A stretch of 64,000 bases of DNA from Clostridiales bacterium (lineage in GTDB: Bacteria; Bacillota; Clostridia; Oscillospirales; Oscillospiraceae), in assembly GCA_004551945.1 (NCBI GenBank), contig SFPN01000013.1:67755-131754 (forward strand). The letters are read 5' to 3'. Made by a program: the position numbers and the translations under genes. Each line of letters begins with the position of its first letter. Positions within the stretch are counted from its first letter, which is position 1. The notes beneath the pieces were generated by a model. That model saw only the letters and a list, made by a program, of their open reading frames with translations. It had not been told where the DNA came from and did no database searches. Positions 15,309 through 24,557 of the stretch are shown piece after piece.

Positions 15309-16274
15309 ATGACTGGAGCTTACGCCCACCGCCCCGTCCTGCTGGAGGAGTGCATCGAGGCCTTACATATCAAGCCCGACGGGGTCTATATTGACGGCAC
15401 CCTGGGCCGGGGCGGCCACTCAGAGCAGATTGCCCGGCGGCTGTCTGACCGGGGCAGGCTGATCTGCATTGACCGGGACAGCCAGGCTCTGGAGGAGGCC
15501 GGGGTGCGCCTGGCCCCCTGGAAGGACCGCATCACCTTCCTTCACGGCAACTTCGGCGACCTGGACGCCCTGCTGGAGCAGGCCGGGGTCCCCGGCGCGG
15601 ACGGGATGCTCTTTGACCTGGGGGTTTCCTCTCCCCAGCTGGACGACCCGGACCGGGGATTTTCCTATATGCACGACGCCCCCCTGGATATGCGCATGGA
15701 CCGGGAGGACTCCCTCACCGCCTGGACGGTGGTGAACCAGTGGCCCCGGGAGGAGCTGCGCCGGGTCCTGTCCCAGTACGGGGAGGAGCGGTACGCCGGC
15801 CCCATCGCCGCCGCCATCGAGCGGGCCCGGGAGAAGGCCCCCATCGAGACCACCCTGGAGCTGGTGGAGGTGATCCGCTCCGCCATGCCCGCCGCCGCCC
15901 TGCGGGAAAAGCAGCACCCGGCCAAGCGGAGCTTTCAGGGCATCCGCATCGCGGTGAACGACGAGCTGACCGCCATCTCCCGGATGATGCAGGCCGCCAT
16001 TCCCCGTCTGAACCCCGGCGGATACCTGGCGGTGATTTCCTTCCACTCTCTGGAGGATCGAATTGTAAAAAGTGAGCTGGCTGCCGCTGCCAAGGGCTGC
16101 GACTGCCCGCCTTCCTTCCCGGTGTGCGTCTGCGGCAAGCAACCCCAGGTAAAGCTGACGCCCCGCAAGCCCATCCTGCCCAGCCCCCAGGAGCTGGCGG
16201 AAAACCCCCGCGCCCGCAGCGCCAAGCTCCGGGTGGCGGAGAAGCTGGAACCCAAACCCAAGAAAGACCTGTGA
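15309..16274 (+). CDS. rsmH: 16S rRNA cytosine-N4 methyltransferase RsmH (MraW)
   Basis: 321 residues. It methylates N4 of C1402 in the 16S decoding centre. Family blocks are HRPVLLEECIEAL, the SAM loop DGTLGRGGHSEQI, FDLGVSSPQLD and the late ISFHSLEDRIVK. ATG 15309 has ATGGAGG six bases upstream. It opens the dcw cluster, its usual place after mraZ, but mraZ is missing. A CxC-x-C pattern (CDCPPSFPVCVCGK) near the C-terminus is normal for the family. Confidence 0.95.
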   Translation: MTGAYAHRPVLLEECIEALHIKPDGVYIDGTLGRGGHSEQIARRLSDRGRLICIDRDSQALEEAGVRLAPWKDRITFLHGNFGDLDALLEQAGVPGADGMLFDLGVSSPQLDDPDRGFSYMHDAPLDMRMDREDSLTAWTVVNQWPREELRRVLSQYGEERYAGPIAAAIERAREKAPIETTLELVEVIRSAMPAAALREKQHPAKRSFQGIRIAVNDELTAISRMMQAAIPRLNPGGYLAVISFHSLEDRIVKSELAAAAKGCDCPPSFPVCVCGKQPQVKLTPRKPILPSPQELAENPRARSAKLRVAEKLEPKPKKDL

Positions 16275-16304
16275 CCCAAACCGGGTACAAGGGGGATATC
16301 AATT

Positions 16305-16838
16305 GTGACAGTCAACGCTTTTCAGCAGATTTCATACGACGGAAACGCAGCCCTGAAGATGGGCGCCACGGAAGCGCCGCCCCAGCCGGAGCGGGTCCAG
16401 GAGAAGAAAAAAGCCTCCGCTTCGGCGGCCAGCGCCTCCCAGTCGGAGGCGGACCCCAAGCCCAAGCGGCACTGGAAAACCGCCCCCGTGGCGGTGGGCA
16501 CCATCCTGCTCCTGGCCGCCTTCGTGGTGATGATCCTCATCAGCTACGCGCAGATGGTGATGATCAACGACCAGGTGGTGGAGCTGCGGGGGACGCTCAG
16601 CGATTTGCAGACAGAGGAGACCAAACTGATGGCCCAGTATGAGCTGGCCTACGACCTGCAGGAGATCGAAAAGCAGATGCTGGCCAGCGGACAGATGACG
16701 AAGATCCAGAGCTGGCAGACCTACACCCTGGAGCTTTCGGAGCCGGACAGCGTGGAGTATTACCACGGCTCGGATCTCAAAGAGCAGATGATGTCCTTTG
16801 CCAAAAACCTGGTCACCGCGATCCAGGAATATTTCTAA
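16305..16838 (+). CDS. ftsL: Cell division protein FtsL-like
   Basis: 177 residues. Layout is a charged cytoplasmic N-terminus (residues 1-60), one membrane helix (about 62-84, APVAVGTILLLAAFVVMILISY) and a periplasmic coiled coil (NDQVVELRGTLSDLQTEETKLMAQYE) that would pair with FtsQ/DivIC. FtsL sequences are poorly conserved; position between rsmH and ftsI and this topology carry the call. It starts at GTG 16305 after AAGGGGGATATC; a TTG at 16303 is out of frame. Confidence 0.82.
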   Translation: MTVNAFQQISYDGNAALKMGATEAPPQPERVQEKKKASASAASASQSEADPKPKRHWKTAPVAVGTILLLAAFVVMILISYAQMVMINDQVVELRGTLSDLQTEETKLMAQYELAYDLQEIEKQMLASGQMTKIQSWQTYTLELSEPDSVEYYHGSDLKEQMMSFAKNLVTAIQEYF

Positions 16839-16869
16839 GCAGAGACTACATAAGATTAGGAACGAGAGC

Positions 16870-16906
16870 ATGAGGGCGTGAGAAAACCGATTTCTTACGC
16901 CCTCAT
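16870..16906 (+). other. Inverted repeat between ftsL and ftsI
   Basis: Sixteen-base stem (one G-U pair) around an ACCGA loop. It is not followed by a T tract, so it is more likely an mRNA stability or partial attenuation element inside the operon. Confidence 0.7.
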
Positions 16907-16971
16907 CTTACCATTGGACGGATACGAAAGAAACAAACCCGCAGGCAAAGAAAGCAGGAGGAATCGAAACC

Positions 16972-19380
16972 ATGGCACTCAACGGAAACCATTCCGGCCG
17001 GAGTCGGAACCGCCGCTTAGGCGGCAGGGGGATGCAGCGCATCCTGATTCTGGCCGGAATCTTCGGCGTACTGACCTTTGTGGTCCTGTTCGGCAAGCTC
17101 TGGCAGCTCCAGGTGGTCCAGCACGAGAACCTGGAGAAAAAGGCCATCGCCCAGCAGACCCGGGAGGTGGCCTCCACCGCCAACCGGGGCACCATTTACG
17201 ACGCCAACGGGGCCATCCTGGCCATCAGCGGCTCGGTGCAGAACGTGATCCTCTCCCCCCGGGATGTGCTGGCCGGGGTGGAGGTGGAGGAAAAGGACGA
17301 GTTCGGAAACCCCCGCTCTCCCAGCGTCATCGAGGCGGAGAAAAAGCAGAAGGTCCAGGACACCTATGACCTCATCGCCGACGGCATGTCGGAGATCCTG
17401 GGCATCGACCGGGAGGACGTGATCGCCCGGCTGAACAAGACCAACTCCGCCTGGCAGGTGCTGGCCAAGAAGGTGGAGGACGACGTGGCCGACCAGGTCC
17501 GGGCCTTCATCGAGGAGCACGAACTGGAGGGCTGTCTCTACCTCACCGACGACTCCAAACGGTACTATCCCTACTCCACCACCGCCTCCCAGGTGGTGGG
17601 CTTTGTGAACGGCCAGAACGAGGGAGCTTATGGCCTGGAGTCGCTGTACAACAGTGAGCTGTCCGGGGAGGACGGCCGCACCATCATCGCCAAGAATGCT
17701 TCGGGCACAGAAATGCCCTCGGCCTACTCCAGCTTCACCGATGCGGTGGACGGCTACGATGTCCACACCACCATCGACGCCACCATCCAGATGTTCGCGG
17801 AGAAAACCGTGGAGGAGGGCATCGAGAAGTTCGATGTGACCAACGGCGCCTTCTGCATCGTCATGGACCCGGACACCGCAGCGGTGCTGGCCATGGTCAG
17901 CTACCCGGACTATGACCTGAACGACCCCAACGCCGTGGTGGACGCAACGGAATCCGCCAAGCTGGCCAAACTGAAAAATGACCCCACCGTCACCGAGGAG
18001 GAGTACCAGGATGCGGTGGCCCAGTCTCAGTTCAAGCAGTGGAGCAACAAGTGCCTGAACACCTCCTATGAGCCTGGTTCCACCTTCAAGCCTATTGTGG
18101 TGGCCGCCGGCCTGGAGGAAGGGGTCATTGATGAGAGCAGCACCTTCTACTGCTCCGGCAAGGTCCATGTGGGCGATTGGGACATCCGCTGCAGCGCCCG
18201 AAGCGGCCACGGCTCCCAGACTCTGCGGAAGGCCGTGATGAACTCCTGCAACCCCGCCCTCATTGACATCGGCCAGCGGCTGGGGGCAGAGAAGTTCTAT
18301 GAATACTGGGAGAACTTCGGCTTTACCTCCACCACCGGCATTGAGCTGCCGGGGGAGGAGAAGAGCGTGTTCTGGGATAAGGAGGAGTTTGTAAGCCCCG
18401 CAGGCATCACCTCCCTGGCCACCGGCTCCTTCGGCCAGCGTTTTACCACCACCCCCATCCAGCTGATTACCGCTCTGTCCGCCTGCATCAACGGCGGCCA
18501 CCTGATGGAGCCCTATGTGGTCCAGTCGGTGACCGACAATGAGGGCAACGTGGTCAGCTACCATGAACCCAGCGAAATCCGCCAGGTCATCAGCCAGGAG
18601 ACCTCCGACCTGGTGCGCTCCTTCATGGAGAGCGTGGTCAACGATCCCGGCGGCACCGGCAAGAACGCCAAGGTGGCTGGCTACCAGATCGGCGGCAAGA
18701 CGGGCTCCTCCCAGACCCTGGACAGCAGCGATCACATCATTGTCTCCTTCGTGGGCTTCGCCCCGGCGGACGACCCGGAGGTTATCGTCCTGCTGGCCTA
18801 CGACTGGCCCCAGCCTGCGGCTCCCGGCGCAAACACCACCGCTGGCGGCGTTTACATCAGCGGCGGTAATATGGCGGCCCCCATGTGCGGCGAGCTCATC
18901 GCCAACATTCTGGACTATCTGGGCTATGAAAAGTCCGGCTCCGCCAGCACCACCGCCTCCGGCGTGACCATTCCCCGGCTCACGGGCATGTCCCTCACGG
19001 ACGCCCAGGCGGCCCTGTCCAAGCTGGGCCTCACCTGCCGCACCTCCGGGGAGGGGGCCACGGTCACTGACCAGGCGCCCTCGGCGGGCAGCTCGGTGCC
19101 GGCGGGCAGCTCCATTGTCCTCTACCTGGGCACGGAGAAAACCGAAGAAACTGTTCCGATGCCGGACCTGACGGGTATGACCTATGACCAGGCCAGGGAG
19201 GCAATGGAAAGCGTGGGCCTCTACCTGGAGGCCACCGGCGCCGGACAGGAGGGGACGGTGTTCAGCCAGTCTGTCGACCCCGGTGCGCCCCTGGAAGTGG
19301 GCACGGCAGTGGAAGTGAAGTTTACCGACATCGCCGCTGAGGACGAGGGCCTGAGCCCCAGCGATCTCTGGAACCGCTGA
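16972..19380 (+). CDS. ftsI: Division transpeptidase FtsI / SpoVD-type penicillin-binding protein with two PASTA domains
   Basis: 802 residues. A class B PBP that crosslinks septal (or spore) peptidoglycan. One signal-anchor helix lies at about residues 22-42 (RILILAGIFGVLTFVVLFG), then the pedestal domain (ANRGTIYDANG). The transpeptidase domain has the catalytic S370-T-F-K, S425-C-N and K576-T-G. Two C-terminal PASTA repeats start near IPRLTGMSLTDAQAAL and MPDLTGMTYDQAREAM. Two PASTA domains fit the vegetative PBP2B type; SpoVD usually has one, so FtsI is preferred, and this is the only PBP in the cluster. Confidence 0.92.
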   Translation: MALNGNHSGRSRNRRLGGRGMQRILILAGIFGVLTFVVLFGKLWQLQVVQHENLEKKAIAQQTREVASTANRGTIYDANGAILAISGSVQNVILSPRDVLAGVEVEEKDEFGNPRSPSVIEAEKKQKVQDTYDLIADGMSEILGIDREDVIARLNKTNSAWQVLAKKVEDDVADQVRAFIEEHELEGCLYLTDDSKRYYPYSTTASQVVGFVNGQNEGAYGLESLYNSELSGEDGRTIIAKNASGTEMPSAYSSFTDAVDGYDVHTTIDATIQMFAEKTVEEGIEKFDVTNGAFCIVMDPDTAAVLAMVSYPDYDLNDPNAVVDATESAKLAKLKNDPTVTEEEYQDAVAQSQFKQWSNKCLNTSYEPGSTFKPIVVAAGLEEGVIDESSTFYCSGKVHVGDWDIRCSARSGHGSQTLRKAVMNSCNPALIDIGQRLGAEKFYEYWENFGFTSTTGIELPGEEKSVFWDKEEFVSPAGITSLATGSFGQRFTTTPIQLITALSACINGGHLMEPYVVQSVTDNEGNVVSYHEPSEIRQVISQETSDLVRSFMESVVNDPGGTGKNAKVAGYQIGGKTGSSQTLDSSDHIIVSFVGFAPADDPEVIVLLAYDWPQPAAPGANTTAGGVYISGGNMAAPMCGELIANILDYLGYEKSGSASTTASGVTIPRLTGMSLTDAQAALSKLGLTCRTSGEGATVTDQAPSAGSSVPAGSSIVLYLGTEKTEETVPMPDLTGMTYDQAREAMESVGLYLEATGAGQEGTVFSQSVDPGAPLEVGTAVEVKFTDIAAEDEGLSPSDLWNR

Positions 19381-19436
19381 CCCGGTCCGGCGGCGAACCC
19401 GGTATATGTCCACGGTATCTCTAGGAGGGAAACGTT

Positions 19437-20885
19437 TTGAAGCTATCCCGGCTGACCCAGGGCGTAGCCCTGGAGGACCGTGTCGGTCAGGATGTTGAAA
19501 TTACCGCGCTCACCTGTGACACCCGGAACCTGCCCCCCGGCGGCCTCTTCGCCGCTTTGGAGGGGAGCACCCAGGACGGAAATCGGTTCATTCCCCAAGC
19601 CCTGGAACAGGGCGCGGCGGCGGTCCTCTGCCGCTGTCCGCCCCAGGCCCCCGGCCCCTGGTTGGTGGCCCCCGACCCCCGGCAGGCCTATGGCCAGCTG
19701 TGCGCCAACTGGTTTGGCAATCCGGGGGCGGATATGACGTTGCTGGCGGTCACCGGCACCAACGGAAAGACCACCACCACATACCTATTAAAACATGTCC
19801 TGGAGCAGGTGCTGGGGGCTAAAGCAGGCCTCATCGGCACCAACCAGAATCTGATCGGGGACACGGTCCTTCCCGCCCGGCGGACCACCCCGGACCCTTA
19901 CACCCTCCAGTGCCTGCTGGAGCAGATGAAGCGGGCGGGCTGCACCCACGTGGTGATGGAGGCCTCCTCCCATGCCCTGGACCAGCGGCGCACCGCCGGC
20001 CTGCGGTTTGAAGGCGGGATCTTCACCAACCTGACCCGGGACCACCTGGACTACCACGGCACCATGGAGGCCTACCGCCAGGCCAAGGAGCGGCTGTTCC
20101 ACCAGTGCCGGACGGGGTTCTTTAACTTAGACGACGGGGCCGGCCGGACCTTTGCCCGGACCGCCCCCTGCCAGCGGGTCACCTTCTCCCAAACCCGGGG
20201 AGAGGCGGACGTTGCGGCCAGGGGCATCCGCCTGCGGCCAGACGGAGCCCGGTTCCAGGTGAAAGCGGGGGAGGAGAGCTGTGAGGTGAACCTCCCGCTG
20301 CCCGGGGGCTTTTCCGTGAGCAACGCCCTAGGGGTGATTGCCTGCTGCCGTCACCTGGGCTGCCCCCTGGAGCGGATCGCCGAAGCCCTTTCCACCTTCC
20401 CAGGGGTGAAGGGGCGGATGGAGGTGGTCCCTGTTCCCGCGCCCTATACGGTCCTCATCGACTACGCCCACACCCCCGACGCCCTGGAAAAGGTCCTCAC
20501 CGCCGCCCGGGAGGTGACCCAGTGCCGCCTGCTGTGCCTGTTCGGCTGCGGGGGGGACCGGGACCGGACCAAGCGCCCCATCATGGGGGAGATTGCCGGG
20601 GAGCTGGCGGATCTCGTGATCCTCACCTCCGACAACCCCCGCACCGAAGACCCGGAGACCATCCTGGACCAGGTGGCCGCGGGCTTTCCCAAGGGCTTTA
20701 CCAACTGGGTCCGCCAGCCGGACCGCCGGGCAGCCATCCGGGAGGCTCTGGCCATGGGCCGGGCCGGAGATGTGATCCTGCTGGCGGGAAAGGGCCATGA
20801 AACCTACCAGGACGTCGGCGGCCGGCGAATCCATTTGGACGAACGCGAAGAAATCACTTCCTTTTTCCGTCAGAATACGGTATAA
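19437..20885 (+). CDS. murE: UDP-N-acetylmuramoyl-tripeptide synthetase MurE (meso-diaminopimelate type)
   Basis: 482 residues. It adds the third amino acid to the cell wall precursor using ATP. The P-loop is VTGTNGKTTTTYLLKH, and the specificity motif is SDNPRTEDP: the DNPR form selects meso-diaminopimelate rather than lysine. The start is TTG 19437, supported by CTAGGAGGG ten bases upstream and no nearby ATG or GTG in frame. No murF follows, unlike most dcw clusters, where murE is next to murF. Confidence 0.95.
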   Translation: MKLSRLTQGVALEDRVGQDVEITALTCDTRNLPPGGLFAALEGSTQDGNRFIPQALEQGAAAVLCRCPPQAPGPWLVAPDPRQAYGQLCANWFGNPGADMTLLAVTGTNGKTTTTYLLKHVLEQVLGAKAGLIGTNQNLIGDTVLPARRTTPDPYTLQCLLEQMKRAGCTHVVMEASSHALDQRRTAGLRFEGGIFTNLTRDHLDYHGTMEAYRQAKERLFHQCRTGFFNLDDGAGRTFARTAPCQRVTFSQTRGEADVAARGIRLRPDGARFQVKAGEESCEVNLPLPGGFSVSNALGVIACCRHLGCPLERIAEALSTFPGVKGRMEVVPVPAPYTVLIDYAHTPDALEKVLTAAREVTQCRLLCLFGCGGDRDRTKRPIMGEIAGELADLVILTSDNPRTEDPETILDQVAAGFPKGFTNWVRQPDRRAAIREALAMGRAGDVILLAGKGHETYQDVGGRRIHLDEREEITSFFRQNTV

Positions 20886-20894
20886 TACCCTTTT

Positions 20895-20931
20895 GGCGGC
20901 GGAGACAGCCTGGGAGAACAGGCTCCGCCGG
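20895..20931 (+). other. Hairpin in the murE-mraY gap
   Basis: GGCGG and AGCCTG pair with CAGGCT and CCGCC, with a small internal bulge. There is no T run. TATAAT at 20881-20886 with a poor minus-35 (TTCCTT) could be a weak mraY promoter. Confidence 0.5.
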
Positions 20932-20967
20932 GAAAAATGACGTTGAAACACGCGGAGGTGCAAACCA

Positions 20968-21996
20968 ATGGATCCCATTCTCGTGAAGATGCTGGCGGCG
21001 GCCGTCCTTGGCTTTGCCATCAGCGCGGCCTTGGGCAAGGTACTCATCCCGGCCCTGCGGCGGCTGAAGGCAGGCCAGTCCATCAAGGAAGACGGCCCCA
21101 CCTGGCACATGGCAAAGCAGGGGACCCCCACCATGGGCGGCCTGATGTTCATTGCGGCAACGGTGATAGCGGTGCTGGTGCTCAACGCCAGGTCCATCTT
21201 TGTGGAAGGGGACTGGACCTGTCTGTTCGTGCTCCTCTTCGCCCTGGTCTTTGGCCTTATCGGCTTTCTGGATGACTACGCCAAGGTGAAGAAAAAGGAG
21301 AATACCGGCCTTACCGCCAGCCAGAAGTTCCTGCTCCAGCTGGCGGCGGCCATTCTGTTTATCGTGCTGCTGCGGAAGTTCGGCATTCTGTCCCCCAACC
21401 TGTATGTGCCCTTCTTCGGGGTGGAGTGGAAGCTGCCCTGGGTGGTGTACATGATCTTCGCCGCCCTGGTGATCACCGGCTGCGTCAACGCGGTGAACAT
21501 CACCGACGGCATCGACGGCCTGGCCGCCGGGGTGACCCTGCCGGTGTGCGCCTTTTTTGCCGCCTCCTTTGCCTATGCTTATCTCAACTGGAACCGTCCG
21601 GGCAGCGCCGCCATGACGGTGTTTTCCGCCGCCCTCTTCGGGGGGCTGGTGGGCTTTCTGGTGTATAACTTCCACCCGGCCAAGGTGTTTATGGGGGACA
21701 CCGGCTCCCTGTTTCTGGGCGGGGCCGTGTGCGGCATGGCCTTCGCCCTGGACCTGCCCCTGATCCTGGTGCTGGTGGGCATCATTTACATCGTGGAGAC
21801 CCTGTCTGACATCATTCAGGTGACCTATTTCAAAGCCACCCACGGCAAGCGGATTTTCCGCATGGCCCCTCTCCATCACCACCTGGAGATGGGGGGCTGG
21901 AGCGAGGCAAAGCTGGTGTTTGTGTTCACCGGCATTACCCTGGTGTGCTGTGTGCTGGCCTTTTTTGGCGCGGCGGGACGGTTTCCCGCCATGTAA
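20968..21996 (+). CDS. mraY: Phospho-N-acetylmuramoyl-pentapeptide transferase MraY
   Basis: 342 residues. This polytopic membrane enzyme moves the MurNAc-pentapeptide phosphate onto undecaprenyl phosphate to make lipid I. About ten hydrophobic segments are visible. Signature motifs are GTPTMGGLMF, GFLDDYAKV (the Asp pair binds Mg2+), NAVNITDGIDGLA, KVFMGDTGSL and the HHHLE stretch in the last cytoplasmic loop. ATG 20968 is preceded by GCGGAGGTG. Confidence 0.95.
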   Translation: MDPILVKMLAAAVLGFAISAALGKVLIPALRRLKAGQSIKEDGPTWHMAKQGTPTMGGLMFIAATVIAVLVLNARSIFVEGDWTCLFVLLFALVFGLIGFLDDYAKVKKKENTGLTASQKFLLQLAAAILFIVLLRKFGILSPNLYVPFFGVEWKLPWVVYMIFAALVITGCVNAVNITDGIDGLAAGVTLPVCAFFAASFAYAYLNWNRPGSAAMTVFSAALFGGLVGFLVYNFHPAKVFMGDTGSLFLGGAVCGMAFALDLPLILVLVGIIYIVETLSDIIQVTYFKATHGKRIFRMAPLHHHLEMGGWSEAKLVFVFTGITLVCCVLAFFGAAGRFPAM

Positions 21997-22035
21997 CCCT
22001 GTTTTTCATTCTTGCGTCCGGGAGGGATCGTATCC

Positions 22036-23259
22036 GTGGCAAAGACCCTACAAAGTCCGCTGAAAAGAAAAGAACGCACGGCAAAGCCCAAGACCCAGAT
22101 TCAGGGTCAGGTGGATATGCCCTTCATGCTGCTGACCGTCCTGCTGGTGGTCATCGGCCTGGTGATGCTGCTGTCGGCCTCTTACCCCACGGCCATCTAC
22201 GACCCCCAGAACCGGACCGGCGGCGACGCTTTCTACTACTTTAAGCGGCAGGCCGTTTTCGCTCTGCTGGGCTTCGCGGTGATGTATGTCGTCTCCAAGC
22301 TCAACTACCGGGGCCTGCAGGGACTGGCCCTCACCATCCTGCTGATCTCCTTCGTGGCCATGCTGGCGGTGAAGATCCCCGGCCTGGGCTATACCTCCGG
22401 CGGCGCCACCCGCTGGCTGAAGTACCCCATCCAGTGGCAGCCCTCGGAGCTGGGCAAGTTCGGCCTGATTCTATACTTCTCGTCCCGCCTGGCCAAGCGG
22501 GACGAGCGGATTCCTTTGTCCTTTAATCCCCGGTCCACCCTGGGCCGCTTCGGCAACTGGCTGGAGCGCATCGGCTTTTTCGAGCTGGTGCCTTACGGCC
22601 TGGTGCTGGTGGTGATGATCGGCATTCTGGCCATCCAGCCCCACATGTCCGCCTCCATCCAGATGGTGGTCATCGCCGCTGCCATCCTCTTTGCCGGGGG
22701 CATCGCCGTGGGCTGGTTTATCGCCGGCGGCGCGGCGGTGGGCGGCGCCCTTACCGTTATCATCCTGGCCACTGACTACATGACCTCCCGCATTACCATG
22801 TGGAGGGACCCCTGGAGTGACCCGCTGGACAAGGGCCTGCAGGCCATCCAGTCCATGCTGGCCATCGGCTCCGGCGGCCTGTTCGGCGTGGGCCTGGGCA
22901 ACAGCCGGCAGAAGTTTTTGTACCTGCCGGAACCCCAGAACGACTTTATCTTCGCCATCGTCTGCGAGGAGCTGGGCCTGGTGGGGGCCACCCTGATCCT
23001 GGCCCTCTTCGCCCTGCTGATTGTCCGGGGGTACTGGCTGGCCCTCCACGCCCGGGATAAGTTCGGCTCCCTGGTCATCGTGGGCATTATGACCCTGTTT
23101 GCCTTCCAGGTGTTCGCCAACGTGGCGGTGGTGACCAACCTCTTCCCGGTGACGGGCATCTCCCTGCCCTTCTTCAGCGCGGGGGGATCGGCCCTCATTA
23201 TCCAGATGGCAGAAATGGGGCTGGTGCTCAGTATATCCCGGCAAAACCCGGTCAACTGA
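22036..23259 (+). CDS. ftsW: Peptidoglycan polymerase FtsW (SEDS family)
   Basis: 407 residues. A SEDS glycosyltransferase that polymerises lipid II at the septum together with FtsI. About ten membrane helices are seen, with conserved WQPSELGKFGLI, the long outer loop with SRITMWRDPWSDPLDKGLQAIQS, the LPEPQNDFIFAIVCEELG motif and LPFFSAGGSALI. GTG 22036 is chosen because GGGAGGG lies nine bases upstream; an in-frame TTG at 22012 lies before that site. It could be named SpoVE or RodA, but cluster position favours FtsW. Confidence 0.93.
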   Translation: MAKTLQSPLKRKERTAKPKTQIQGQVDMPFMLLTVLLVVIGLVMLLSASYPTAIYDPQNRTGGDAFYYFKRQAVFALLGFAVMYVVSKLNYRGLQGLALTILLISFVAMLAVKIPGLGYTSGGATRWLKYPIQWQPSELGKFGLILYFSSRLAKRDERIPLSFNPRSTLGRFGNWLERIGFFELVPYGLVLVVMIGILAIQPHMSASIQMVVIAAAILFAGGIAVGWFIAGGAAVGGALTVIILATDYMTSRITMWRDPWSDPLDKGLQAIQSMLAIGSGGLFGVGLGNSRQKFLYLPEPQNDFIFAIVCEELGLVGATLILALFALLIVRGYWLALHARDKFGSLVIVGIMTLFAFQVFANVAVVTNLFPVTGISLPFFSAGGSALIIQMAEMGLVLSISRQNPVN

Positions 23260-23261
23260 GA

Positions 23262-23340
23262 CACGCTTGGACCCGCTTCGCTTGGCTCCAAGCGTGAGAA
23301 ATTTGCACTGCGTTCAGCGCACGGGCCGCTGGCCCGCGAA
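23262..23340. repeat. Structured spacer between ftsW and murG
   Basis: Two hairpins: a perfect ten-base stem CACGCTTGGA / TCCAAGCGTG (23262-23271 with 23287-23296) and CGGGCC-GCT-GGCCCG (23322-23336). There is no T run, so it is not a terminator; it resembles repeat-derived spacer sequence. Confidence 0.6.
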
Positions 23341-23354
23341 AAGGAGCGTTCATT

Positions 23355-24467
23355 ATGAAAGTGTTGTTTACCTGCGGCGGCACGGCGGGGCATATTAACC
23401 CCGCGGTGGCTCTGGCCCGCATGGTCCAGGAGAGAAACGCCGGCAGCCAGGTCCTCTTTGTGGGGGCCAAGGGCGGGATGGAGGAGCGGCTGGTGCCGAA
23501 GGAGGGGTTCCCTCTGGAAACGGTGACCATCAGCTCCTTTTGGCGCAGCCTGAGCCCCTCCGGCATCCGCCACAACTTAAAGACCCTGCGCAACCTGTCC
23601 GTGTCCAAAAAGGAGGCCGCCCGGATTCTGGACGACTTCCAGCCCGACCTGGTGGTGGGCACGGGGGGCTACGCCTCCTACCCGGTGGTCCATGAGGCCG
23701 CCCGCCGGGGCATCCCCACGGCGGTGCACGAGTCCAACGCGGTGCCCGGCCTCACCACCCAGCGGCTGGCCAAGGTGGCCGACCGGGTGATGGTGGGCTA
23801 CGAGGAGTCCCGGGCCAGCTACTCCGATCCGGACAAGGTGGTGGTCACCGGCACCCCGGTGCGGGGAGGCTTTTTCAAGTACACCAAGGAAGAGGCTCGG
23901 GCCGCCCTGGGCATCACGGACGACCGTCCGCTGCTCCTGTCCTACTGGGGCAGCCTGGGGGCCGACGTGATGAACGGCTACATGACCGACTTTATCCGCC
24001 AGGAGATCCAGGCGGGCTGCCCCTTCCACCACATCCACGGGGCCGGGCGCAACTTTGCCGAAATGTCCCAGGCGCTGAAGGACGTTCCGCTGCCCGAGGC
24101 TGTCCAGCTGCGGGAGTACATCTACGACATGCCCACGGTGATGGCGGCGGCGGACCTGGTGCTCTGCCGGGGCGGGGCCTCCACCCTGTCGGAGCTCACC
24201 GCCATCGGCAAGCCTGCGGTGATCGTCCCCTCTCCCAACGTGACCAACAACCACCAGGAGAAAAACGCCAACGTGCTGGCCAAGCAGGGCGGCGCGGTGG
24301 TGCTGCTGGAGCCGGTGTGCAGCGGCCAGACCCTGTACAAGACCGCCTCCGACCTGCTGGCGAACCCTGCCCGCCGGGGGGAGATGGCCCAGGCCATGGC
24401 CGAGGTGGGTATCCCCGAGGCAGCGGAGAAAATCTACGAAACCCTGATGGGGTTGCTCAAGGTGTAA
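23355..24467 (+). CDS. murG: UDP-N-acetylglucosamine transferase MurG
   Basis: 370 residues. This peripheral membrane GT-B enzyme adds GlcNAc to lipid I, making lipid II on the inner face. The N-terminal glycine loop is TCGGTAGHINPAVALA, and the second one lies in the VVGTGGYASYPVV region. The UDP-GlcNAc site is LVLCRGGASTLSELTAIGKPAVIVPSP. ATG 23355 has AAGGAG nine bases upstream. Confidence 0.95.
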   Translation: MKVLFTCGGTAGHINPAVALARMVQERNAGSQVLFVGAKGGMEERLVPKEGFPLETVTISSFWRSLSPSGIRHNLKTLRNLSVSKKEAARILDDFQPDLVVGTGGYASYPVVHEAARRGIPTAVHESNAVPGLTTQRLAKVADRVMVGYEESRASYSDPDKVVVTGTPVRGGFFKYTKEEARAALGITDDRPLLLSYWGSLGADVMNGYMTDFIRQEIQAGCPFHHIHGAGRNFAEMSQALKDVPLPEAVQLREYIYDMPTVMAAADLVLCRGGASTLSELTAIGKPAVIVPSPNVTNNHQEKNANVLAKQGGAVVLLEPVCSGQTLYKTASDLLANPARRGEMAQAMAEVGIPEAAEKIYETLMGLLKV

Positions 24468-24472
24468 TAACC

Positions 24473-24487
24473 GGGGTGCTGCACCCC
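24473..24487. other. Small hairpin after murG
   Basis: GGGGTG-CTG-CACCCC with no T tract. The 90-base gap to murA otherwise holds only pyrimidine-rich spacer and the ribosome site. Confidence 0.45.
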
Positions 24488-24557
24488 CAGGAACCACCCC
24501 CTTTCCCCCCGCATAGGATGGCGTAAACAGCCACAGACCTGGATCGGGGGAGAGAAG

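Noticed and set aside
17017..19413. Very long open frame on the minus strand opposite ftsI (798 codons), and similar ones opposite ybeY-era (4402-6021) and fusA (32000-34501)
   Set aside because: They are mirrors of GC-rich coding sequence: Gly/His/Val-rich translations, no ribosome site, no family pattern, and fully covered by well-identified genes on the plus strand.
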